64,000 nucleotides of DNA from Hymenobacter terrenus (GTDB taxonomy: Bacteria; Bacteroidota; Bacteroidia; Cytophagales; Hymenobacteraceae): contig NZ_LATM01000013.1 in NCBI RefSeq assembly GCF_000972495.1, positions 62,001-126,000 on the forward strand, written 5' to 3'. The position numbers and the translations under genes are program-made. Under the pieces are notes generated by a model. It saw only the letters and a list, made by a program, of their open reading frames with translations. It did not search any database and was not told the DNA's origin. Positions 43,197-50,159 of the stretch are shown here, one piece after another. Positions within the stretch are counted from its first letter, which is position 1; each line of letters begins with the position of its first letter.

Positions 43197-44966
43197 ATGG
43201 CTCGTCAAATTACCGTAGCGCTGGAATGCGCCGGGGCGCAGCTCGTTCAGCCCAATGAGCGGCAGCACCTAGTACTCCGGCAAAGCCTCTATGCGCACCA
43301 TGCGTTCGAGATTACCCTGCCTTTTGACAAGGCAGAAGGGCACGAAACCGGCTTCTTATCCAAGGCCCCGGAACAGCTCATGGGCAAACCCTTTTCCCTC
43401 AAGCTGACCGCGGACACCTTCAACTTCAATAAAGGCCAGCAGTTTGAGTTCAACGGCGTATTTACCAACCTGCAAACCGGGCGTGATAATGACCTGGCTA
43501 CCCTGTCGGTCAGGGGATTCAGCCCCTGCTACCTGCTAGCAAGCGGCCTTAAAAAACGCACGTTTGTCAACCAGACGCTGACGGCCATTTTTCAGCAGGT
43601 CATGCGGCCTTTCCCCGATAACCTGCTGCCCCGGCAGCTGAACCCCCAACATCGGGAGAAGCTGCCCTACGTGGTGCAGTACCAGGAAACCAACTTTGAT
43701 TTCCTGAGCCGCCTGGCCGCTGAATACGGCGAGTGGTTTTGCTACGATGGCAAAACGCTGCAGCTGGGGCCGCCGCCGAACGGCTCGACCGTGGATTTCC
43801 ACGCGGATGGCATCTACAACGGGTTTTCCTTCAGTATGGCCCTGAAGCCAACCTCCGCCACGATGTACGAATATGATTATGAGCAGCACCAGCACTTTAC
43901 CAGCGAAACCACATCTCAGCCGCTAACCAAGCTCGACAAACATAAATTTAGTGGCTTTGCCCTGCGCGAGTCGGAGAAGCTGTTTCCCGATGCTGCCCAC
44001 GTGGCCGCCGAAACGCCGATTACCGGCCTGGGCGAGCTGGTGGCGGAAGCGAAAGCATACAAAGCCGCGGCCGCCGCCGACCTGGTCACGGTCAATGGCT
44101 ACAGCGACAATCCCTTAATGCAACTGGGCGGCTTGCTGGCTATCAGCGGCCAAGGCCTGGGCAGTCTCATTCCCGCCAAAGAGCCTGCGGAAAGCTTTGG
44201 CACCTATCGGGTGGTCGAGCTAAGCCACTACGTGGACGAGGAAGGCGGGTACTCCAACACCTTCACGGCAGTACCCGACCTGCTTGACACGCCGCCCTTT
44301 AATCCGCATTACGATGCCCCCTCCGGCACCCCGGAGCTGGCGGAAGTAATCGACGTGAAGGACCCGGCCGGCCTGGGCCGGGTACGGGTTCGCTACCCCT
44401 GGCCAGTGGCCAATCCCAAAGATGCCGAAACCGGCTGGCTCCGCGTGCTCACCCCCTACAGCGGCGCGGGTAAGGGGCAGCTGTTCACCCCCGAAGTCGG
44501 CTCGCAGGTCATTATTGGCTACGAAAGCGGCCTGGCCGAGCAGCCCTATGTGCAGGGCAACCTGTTTCACGGCAACAACCCCGCCGGCGCGAAGTACTCG
44601 CACAATGGCGGGGAAGTCAAGGGCATTCAGACGCTGGCTGGCAACCGCATCACCTTTCACGACAAGAAGGGCGAGGAAAAGATTGTCATTACCAACGGCA
44701 AGCAGAAAGACACGGCCATTGAGATTTCCTTCAAAGGGAAGGGCAAAATCGAAATAAAGACCCAGGGCGACTTAAGCTTCGCGGCCGGCCAGAACGTCAG
44801 CATTCAGGCGGGTAAAAAGCTGAGCTTGACCGCTGGGGAGCTAACCATGCAGGCCAAATCCATTCAGGGCAAGGCCGACTCAACGGTGGAGTTGGCCGCC
44901 GCCAGCGCTGAGCTGAAAATGGCTGGCGCGGCCACCCAGGTTAAAGGCACGCTCACCCAAGGCTAA
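43197..44966 (+). CDS. vgrG: Type VI secretion spike protein VgrG/TssI (589 aa)
   Basis: Trimeric spike at the tip of the T6SS tube, homologous to phage gp27/gp5. The gp27-like part has 'HHAFEITLPFD', 'FNGVFTNLQTGR', 'LPYVVQYQETNFDFLSRLAAEYGEWFCYDG'. The OB-fold has 'AEVIDVKDPAGLGRVRVRYPWP' and 'TPEVGSQVIIGYESGLAEQPYVQGNLFHG', and the C-terminal needle is a run of short hydrophobic repeats ('GDLSFAAGQNVSIQAGKKLSLTAGELTMQAKSIQ' in parts). Ends without an effector extension. The PAAR-like/nuclease effector gene follows after 5 bases, as cargo loaded on this tip. Confidence 0.96.
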   Translation: MARQITVALECAGAQLVQPNERQHLVLRQSLYAHHAFEITLPFDKAEGHETGFLSKAPEQLMGKPFSLKLTADTFNFNKGQQFEFNGVFTNLQTGRDNDLATLSVRGFSPCYLLASGLKKRTFVNQTLTAIFQQVMRPFPDNLLPRQLNPQHREKLPYVVQYQETNFDFLSRLAAEYGEWFCYDGKTLQLGPPPNGSTVDFHADGIYNGFSFSMALKPTSATMYEYDYEQHQHFTSETTSQPLTKLDKHKFSGFALRESEKLFPDAAHVAAETPITGLGELVAEAKAYKAAAAADLVTVNGYSDNPLMQLGGLLAISGQGLGSLIPAKEPAESFGTYRVVELSHYVDEEGGYSNTFTAVPDLLDTPPFNPHYDAPSGTPELAEVIDVKDPAGLGRVRVRYPWPVANPKDAETGWLRVLTPYSGAGKGQLFTPEVGSQVIIGYESGLAEQPYVQGNLFHGNNPAGAKYSHNGGEVKGIQTLAGNRITFHDKKGEEKIVITNGKQKDTAIEISFKGKGKIEIKTQGDLSFAAGQNVSIQAGKKLSLTAGELTMQAKSIQGKADSTVELAAASAELKMAGAATQVKGTLTQG

Positions 44967-44971
44967 GCCCC

Positions 44972-45931
44972 ATGCCCCATACCGATTATGTCGTGAGCCT
45001 GGCCCTGGCCAAGTGCTCCAAGGGCACGCTGCCTGTGCCGCTGCCCGTCACCAGCCAGCCGCTGCACCTGGTGGGCGGCCTGGCCGTGGCCACCGAGCTG
45101 GACATTGCCCCGCTGGTCAACATTCCGTGCTTTGGCATCTGCCAGCAGCTCACTAAGCTCGCCAGCGGCGTGCCCACTCCCTGCGTGCCCGTGCCCACGG
45201 GCTGGAAAGGGGCCAACCCGGCCCGCAAGATTATGGGTCTCAAGCCCCTGCTGGAAAAGGCGACCTGTGCCTGCGCGCTGGGCGGCACCGTCTCGTTTCA
45301 AAGCTCGGGGCAGTTGGGCCCGGCCAAGTTCCAGACCGGGCCCAACTTCCTCATGTTTACGGCCGGCAGCGTGGGGGGCTGGAACAAGGCGTTGAACAAA
45401 ACGCCCCTGGAGCCCAACCATGACTATCTGGTCGACAACTACCTCTACAGCACGGACGCCGATGGGCGGGTAGTGAAGGTGCGCGGCGACCTGGAAGACG
45501 CCGAGCGTGACCGCTACCCCAGCCAGCAAAGCGCCTCGGTGCCCAAAAAAGACGGGCAGGCCAACGCCCAGCACCAGGCCAAGCCCGCCGCTCCGCAGCC
45601 CGACACGCGCCCGATGCTGGCGCGCCGCCGCTACACCGATGACGGCGGGCACTTGCTGGCCGCTATGTTCAACGGGCCGGGCGAGCAGATCAATTATGTG
45701 CCTATGGATATGGACCTCAACCAAGCGGGGCCTAACACATGGTACGCAATGGAGCAAGAATGGAAAAACACGCTTCGTGGCGGTAACCCACCGCCACCAC
45801 GTCCTCAAAAAGTGGATGTGGAAATAAATATTGTTTATGCGGCTAGCAAGCGACCTGTTGGTTTTGAAGCGAACTTTTGGATTGGCAATGGCGCACGACA
45901 AAGAAGAAGATTTCGTAACGCCAAACCGTAG
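44972..45931 (+). CDS. PAAR-like (DUF4280) T6SS effector with C-terminal DNA/RNA nuclease (319 aa)
   Basis: Residues about 1-140 are a DUF4280 PAAR-like tip ('PLLEKATCACALGGTVSFQSSGQ' and 'LGPAKFQTGPNFLMFTAGSVGG' in parts), which would cap VgrG. A linker 'LEDAERDRYPSQQSAS' leads to the junction 'VPKKDGQANAQHQ' and a C-terminal toxin, 'YTDDGGHLLAAMFNGPGEQINYV' (in parts). The D-G-G-H motif and downstream 'MEQEWKNTLRGG' and 'INIVYAASKRP' match the DNA/RNA non-specific endonuclease NS_2 toxin family. The matching immunity gene follows 11 bases later. GC falls sharply within the last 70 codons, typical of a swapped toxin tip. Confidence 0.85.
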   Translation: MPHTDYVVSLALAKCSKGTLPVPLPVTSQPLHLVGGLAVATELDIAPLVNIPCFGICQQLTKLASGVPTPCVPVPTGWKGANPARKIMGLKPLLEKATCACALGGTVSFQSSGQLGPAKFQTGPNFLMFTAGSVGGWNKALNKTPLEPNHDYLVDNYLYSTDADGRVVKVRGDLEDAERDRYPSQQSASVPKKDGQANAQHQAKPAAPQPDTRPMLARRRYTDDGGHLLAAMFNGPGEQINYVPMDMDLNQAGPNTWYAMEQEWKNTLRGGNPPPPRPQKVDVEINIVYAASKRPVGFEANFWIGNGARQRRRFRNAKP

Positions 45932-45942
45932 AAATAGTGACA

Positions 45943-46710
45943 ATGAAAAGTGTGCAAGAAATATATGAGGCACTTGGAAGAGTGGCAATTGAAAGTGCGC
46001 CTAAGGATGATAATTGGCAGCTTATCATCTTAAGATTTGAGCACGAAGAGAATATGGTGGGCGATAGTGGTCTATACATAGACTCCGAAGGAGTGAGAAA
46101 GCCTCTCAGTGTAGAGCTTAGCTGGGATGATTCAGAGCTGATTCATGACCTTCACGCGACTACGACAGAAGGTGGCAACAATCGTTGGAACCTCATGCAT
46201 TATATCGTGCGGCCCGATGGTAGCTTCGACGTAGAATTTATTTGGGATGAAGACCAGGCTGAAATCATGGCCTATATCGCTGCCACACCGCACGTCCCTG
46301 AACCACGTCGTGGGAACGAATTGGACCGCATTAAAAAAGGACAGTTAGAGCGTAAGACGGACCGCATTTACAATAGCATCGTCCAAGTGCTGCTACAGAA
46401 TGCGCCGCCCCATACGTGGGAGGTGTTGCTTCTAAGCCTGACCCGACCTCCGTTGCACTACGAGGCTCAAGCCCAGACTGCTCCCGGCCGGCGCACCTCG
46501 CTGCTCCTGCTGGGCGAAGAAGCCGCCGTACAAGCCCTGGAAGAGCTGACCCTGGAGGGTAACCACCTCGGGTGGGAATCGGCCACGCTCGCCGTGGAGC
46601 CTAGCGGCCAGTACCGCTACAGCTTTGTCTGGGCCGGGGCCGGCGAGTTCAACCTACCCACCCACTACCACCGTGAGGGGCACGTGACGCTTCCCTCCAA
46701 GGAAGCCTAG
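45943..46710 (+). CDS. YezG-type immunity protein with two tandem YezG-like domains (255 aa)
   Basis: The N-half reads 'QEIYEALGRVAIESAPKDDNWQ', 'LIILRFEHEENMVGDSGLYI', 'RWNLMHYIVRPDGSFDVEFIWDED', the DUF600/YezG pattern used by immunity proteins against nuclease toxins. The C-half repeats it: 'DRIYNSIVQVLLQNAPPHTWEVLLLSL', 'LGWESATLAVEPSGQYRYSFVWAGAGE'. So the protein is an internal duplication. Position 11 bases after the nuclease effector makes it the cognate immunity gene. ATG 45943 is preferred over a GTG two codons upstream. Compared with the second copy (47122-47892), the C-half is nearly identical while the N-half has diverged. Confidence 0.82.
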   Translation: MKSVQEIYEALGRVAIESAPKDDNWQLIILRFEHEENMVGDSGLYIDSEGVRKPLSVELSWDDSELIHDLHATTTEGGNNRWNLMHYIVRPDGSFDVEFIWDEDQAEIMAYIAATPHVPEPRRGNELDRIKKGQLERKTDRIYNSIVQVLLQNAPPHTWEVLLLSLTRPPLHYEAQAQTAPGRRTSLLLLGEEAAVQALEELTLEGNHLGWESATLAVEPSGQYRYSFVWAGAGEFNLPTHYHREGHVTLPSKEA

Positions 46711-46734
46711 CTCTTCGCTAGGGGGCGGTCCTAG

Positions 46735-46907
46735 TCGGTGCCAAAAAAAGACGGGCAGGCCAACGCTCAGCATCAAGCCAAGCCTGCCGCCCCACAGCCC
46801 GACACGCGCCTCATGCTGGCGCGCCGCCGCTACACCGACGACGGCGGGCACTTGCTGGCGGCTATGTTCAACGGGCCAGGCGAGCAGATCAACTACGTGC
46901 CCATGGC
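46735..46907 (+). repeat. Junction repeat shared by the two toxin C-termini (partner 45536-45708)
   Basis: From TCGGTGCC onward, about 170 bases match the corresponding stretch of the PAAR-like effector gene almost base for base (synonymous changes only at most sites), covering 'VPKKDGQ' through 'DDGGHLLAAMFNGPGEQINYV'. Similarity stops abruptly at the left edge, directly after a TAG. This is the kind of shared segment across which toxin tips can recombine. Confidence 0.8.
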
Positions 46908-47121
46908 CATGAGTTTAAACCAGGCGGGGGGCGAGTGGTATAAGATGGAGCAGGTAATGAAAGAGGCGTTGCGGGGTAGTAACCCGCCGCCATACCCTAA
47001 AAAAGTAGAGATTGAAATCGCAATTGTCTACGGTGCAGATAAGCGTCCAACAGACTTTAATGTTAATTTATGGATTGATAAAGTCAAGAAAAAGAGAAGC
47101 TTCTCAAACAAAATATGTACA
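46738..47121 (+). pseudogene. Orphan nuclease-toxin C-terminal module without PAAR tip
   Basis: Starts exactly at the toxin junction (a GTG that is Val in the full-length effector, preceded in frame by TAG and TCG) and encodes the same nuclease domain: 'YTDDGGHLLAAMFNG' and 'MEQVMKEALRGSN', 'IAIVYGADKRPTDFNVNLWI'. It has no PAAR-like delivery domain, so it is either silent or a donor cassette. No stop codon ends it: the frame continues through 'SFSNKICT' into the immunity gene's ATG at 47122. The last 60 residues differ strongly from the first toxin. Confidence 0.75.
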
Positions 47122-47892
47122 ATGGCTACAACTGCCGAGATTTATGCCTTCATTGGTCAAACCATCATTGACGACATCACCGAGGACGGATGGCAAGTAG
47201 CCATTCTTGATATTGAGTACACAGGAGGTGATAGCACTGAATTTGGCGGGTTTTACATTGATGAGAGCGATTCAAAGCAAGGGCTTGAACTGGAAGCAGA
47301 GGGATTTAATGTAGGGTTTTCGGTTCGAATTCAAGAACTACATGCTGTTACTACCGCAGAAAACAGCAATCGTTGGAATCGACTGCGCTACACGTTGAAG
47401 CCAGATAAGACTTTTGAGATTGATTTCATCTGGGACGAGGACTTGGCCGAAATCATGGCCTACATCAACAGCACGGTAGAGGTGCCCGAGCCGAAGCGAG
47501 GTACCGGATTGGACCGCCTCAAGCAAGAACAGCTGGCGCGCAAAACAGCCCGCATCTATGATGGCATCGTCCAAGTGCTGCTACAGAATGCGCCAGCTCC
47601 TGCGTGGGAGGTGTTGCTTCTAAGCCTGACCTGGCCCCCGCTGCACTACGCGGCTCAAGCCCAAACTGCCCCCGGCCGGCGCACTTCGTCGCTGCTGCTG
47701 GGCGAAGAAGCCGCCGTACAAGCCCTGGAAGAGCTGACGGCGAACGGTGACCACCTCGGGTGGGAATCGGCCACGCTCGTTGTGGAGCCTAGCGGCCAGT
47801 ACCGCTACAGCTTTGTCTGGGCTGGGGCTGGAGAGTTCAACCTGCCCACCCACTACCACCACGAGGGGCAGGTGCGCTCCAACCTGACTTAA
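47122..47892 (+). CDS. Second YezG-type double-domain immunity protein (256 aa)
   Basis: Paralogue of the immunity protein at 45943: N-half 'AEIYAFIGQTIIDDITEDGWQVAILDIEYTGG' and 'RWNRLRYTLKPDKTFEIDFIWDED', C-half 'ARIYDGIVQVLLQNAPAPAWEVLLLSL' and 'LGWESATLVVEPSGQYRYSFVWAGAGE'. Length equals the first copy, supporting the ATG at 47122 as true start, although the upstream orphan toxin frame is open into it. It would protect against the second toxin variant, so keeping it guards against neighbours or ancestral versions of the effector (inference). Ends just before the decayed dnaB copy. Confidence 0.78.
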   Translation: MATTAEIYAFIGQTIIDDITEDGWQVAILDIEYTGGDSTEFGGFYIDESDSKQGLELEAEGFNVGFSVRIQELHAVTTAENSNRWNRLRYTLKPDKTFEIDFIWDEDLAEIMAYINSTVEVPEPKRGTGLDRLKQEQLARKTARIYDGIVQVLLQNAPAPAWEVLLLSLTWPPLHYAAQAQTAPGRRTSSLLLGEEAAVQALEELTANGDHLGWESATLVVEPSGQYRYSFVWAGAGEFNLPTHYHHEGQVRSNLT

Positions 47893-47924
47893 ACCCCAGC
47901 CAAGACACTCGGCCGCTACCGTAA

Positions 47925-48459
47925 CGCCGCCCATGGCTACGGATGACGCCCGCGACCCGCTGGAACTGCTGGCCACCGCCCGTACCTGGACGACACGCCC
48001 AGCCTGAGCACTCAGCAGTTGCGCGCCAAGTGCGCCCGCCTCCACGCCCAGCACCCCTTGGGCCTGGTCTTGGTCGACTACATCCAGCTCCTGCGGGGCG
48101 ACACCAAAGGCAACCGCGAGTAGGAAGAGAGCAGCATCAGCCGCGGCCTCGAGCTGGCCAAGGAACTCAACGCCCCCGTCATTGCCCTCTCCCAGCTCAG
48201 CCGCGACGTAGAGAAGAGAGGCGGGGAGAAGCGCCCGCTGCTCTAGGACCTACGCGAGTCGGGCAGCCTGGAGCAGGACGCCGACCGCATCGTCTTTCTC
48301 TGGCGCGGCGAATACTACAATATTTCTGAGTACGAGGATGGCACCGCAACTGTTGATACAGTCCTGTTCGACACCGCCAAGCACCGGAACGGGGCTACTG
48401 ATGAGGTCATTGCCGCCTGCTCCATGCGCCGAGGTGTTTTTCAAAATCTTGCTCTGTAG
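47925..48459 (+). pseudogene. Decayed second dnaB (3' two-thirds, internal deletion, two amber codons)
   Basis: Matches the intact DnaB at 38416-39801. It begins near the 'DARDPLELL' region (intact 'DTRDPLTLL'), frameshifts, then loses more than 100 codons and resumes at 'LRAKCARLHAQHPLGLVLVDYIQLL'. It continues through 'ALSQLSRDVEKRGGEKRPLL' and 'ESGSLEQDADRIVFLWRGEYYN' to 'RRGVFQNLAL'. TAG at 48121 replaces Gln and TAG at 48244 replaces Ser of the intact gene. Divergence indicates an old copy rather than a recent duplication. Confidence 0.85.
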
Positions 48460-48530
48460 GATTAGATATAGTACCTATGCTAAATCAAATACGTTTACGT
48501 TTAGTCAGCAGAATTGAAAGACCTGCAAAC

Positions 48531-48563
48531 AAAAAAGCCCTGACTTCTAGACCAGGGCTTTTT
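48531..48563. terminator. Bidirectional rho-independent terminator
   Basis: AAAAAGCCCTG and CAGGGCTTTTT form an 11-bp stem with a 10-base loop, with A-run on one side and T-run on the other. It separates the rightward dnaB relic from the leftward HipA-type genes. Confidence 0.85.
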
Positions 48564-48583
48564 AGTATATTCAAGTAGCACGT

Positions 48584-49003
48584 TCAGGCTACAGCATACA
48601 ATTCAAACGGATTGGTGATAGTGCGTCCACCAAATTCTTTAAGCATTTCAGCTGTATTGGTTAGGTCGAGGTGCTTACGGCGTGCTTTTTCCTGAACATG
48701 CGGTTGGTCCGCGCTTGGTATGCGACTCGAAAAGAACGGCTAGAGTTGTTCATTCCGATACTTCTTATGCACGTCCGGAAATCCAACCAACGGCTTGATA
48801 TGGTGCTGTTTTAAAAATGAGTCCGTGTATACAAACTCCCAAATACCATCTTCAAACAAGCTCAAGCAACCAATCTCCAAATGATTAAAATTTAAGTAGA
48901 AAGTGGTCGGCTCATGCACTGGCGTGCGCATGGGGGTTGTGGCTTCAGGTTGAAGCCGTTTCAGCCAGGATTTCAGTGAGTTAACCTGCAAACAGCGCTT
49001 CAT
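48584..49003 (-). pseudogene. HipA N-domain (HipS-like) partner interrupted by amber at a conserved Trp
   Basis: Reads 'TTFYLNFNHLEIGCLSLFED', 'GIWEFVYTDSFLKQHHIKPL', 'VGFPDVHKKYRNEQL', then TAG (48740-48742), then in the same frame 'PFFSSRIPSADQPHVQEKAR' and 'FGGRTITNPFELYAVA' before TGA at 48584. This is the HipA N-terminal subdomain (Couple_hipA), which normally has L-W-P-F-F at this point; TGG to TAG explains the break. The region between the kinase stop (49091) and this ATG is also open in the same frame, so the true start may lie further upstream. A terminator follows 20 bases downstream. Confidence 0.7.
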
Positions 49004-49090
49004 TAAATCTAATCGTTCTGGACTGAGCAGGTCCGCGAATTCAGTGTCCAGTACGTGTAAGCAGCGGTTTAATTTCTCAAGTTGATAAAA

Positions 49091-50053
49091 TTATTTGACT
49101 TCTTCGGGTGGCAAGCAAAACTCGGTGGTGGCAAGCAGCTTTACGACGTCAAAGTGGTTGATGTTCTTGTGTCCGTCCCAACTGAGTTTCGGACGGGAGT
49201 CCTTGGTATAGCGAGCTAAAAAGTCAGCCAACCGTTTAGGCTCCTTATGCAAAGCTACTAGTTTTGCCTCTGGTTCGTTCCACAATAGGGCACGAGCCGT
49301 GTCGTAGATGGGCGAAAAATAAGGTGCCTGCTGCCCCGTAACGTCGCGCACTACGCCGTAGTTGTAGAAGTGCCGGTCGTTATTGCCCACCAAAGCATCA
49401 AACAGCAACAGGCGGCAAAAGTCAGCGAGTAGCCTATTGTGATGGCCTGGAAATACCGAACGTAAGGCCTTACTAAATAGTTGAACACTGTTCAATTCCC
49501 GTTCCCGGTCCTCCAACTCAATGGCCTCCACAAACGCTTTGTCGTTGAGGTAATCGGCCAGTATATCGGCTCCATGTACAAGCTCCAAGCAAGGAGAAGA
49601 TAAGAAATAGCGGCTCAGAAACCGGAGCTGCCCGCTAGCCCACACCAGCCGCGACCTTGCCATGGGCATCCCCCATGCTTCACCCAAGCGGTTGAGCGCG
49701 TATTCCATTACGCTCTCCGTCGGGTACCATTTGCGAGCGGTTTTCGCGATGTACAGCGGCCAAGTACGTTGGTTCACTTTGTGACCACGGCTGCTTACGA
49801 TGCCAGTATTGTCGCTTCCCTTCCTATGTCGTTGTACCGAGCGGTTCTTTGGGTTTGACTCGTGTACCCGAAGAAATTGTTTTGGAGCTTCACCAGTGAT
49901 GGAATAGCCCGATTGCACTCGGTACTCACACCGCTTTAAGGTTGGCAAAGCTCCCGGCCGAAAGGTTCTCGAAATGGACGTATTATCTGGTGTTACCCGC
50001 AATAGTGGCTCAACACTCAGGCGGCGAGCCGCTGCTTTTGCGTTCTTCTTCAT
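49091..50053 (-). CDS. HipA-like serine/threonine kinase (toxin-type, 320 aa)
   Basis: The HipA_C catalytic core is present: 'RLLADFCRLLLFDALVGNNDRHFYNYGVVRD', containing the D-R-H and N-x-G catalytic signature, followed by the metal-binding 'FSPIYDTARALLWN'. Upstream, 'TWPLYIAKTARKW' supplies the ATP-lysine-type strand and 'VMEYALNRLGEAWGMPMARS' the next helix. The first 100 residues are basic and unlike HipA. The N-terminal HipA subdomain is encoded separately, downstream, as in split HipS/HipT systems but in the opposite order. No HipB-like antitoxin gene is adjacent. Likely a kinase toxin or a regulatory kinase. Confidence 0.75.
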   Translation of the reverse strand: MKKNAKAAARRLSVEPLLRVTPDNTSISRTFRPGALPTLKRCEYRVQSGYSITGEAPKQFLRVHESNPKNRSVQRHRKGSDNTGIVSSRGHKVNQRTWPLYIAKTARKWYPTESVMEYALNRLGEAWGMPMARSRLVWASGQLRFLSRYFLSSPCLELVHGADILADYLNDKAFVEAIELEDRERELNSVQLFSKALRSVFPGHHNRLLADFCRLLLFDALVGNNDRHFYNYGVVRDVTGQQAPYFSPIYDTARALLWNEPEAKLVALHKEPKRLADFLARYTKDSRPKLSWDGHKNINHFDVVKLLATTEFCLPPEEVK

Positions 50054-50159
50054 TAAGGCATTTTAACGACGCGTAACACGTGGTTGATTTTAAATCAATG
50101 CAATTGATGATGAATCTTAGAAGTTAATGATTAGACTTATCCTACCGCTAATTGCTGAC

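Noticed and set aside
45536..46907. Junction repeats as IS or transposon ends
   Set aside because: They are direct repeats inside coding sequence with protein-level conservation, best explained by shared toxin domain, and no transposase is present.
36980..48742. Reassigned genetic code (TAG read as Gln)
   Set aside because: Intact copies show Ser and Trp as well as Gln at the amber positions, and genes in the same region end with TAG normally.
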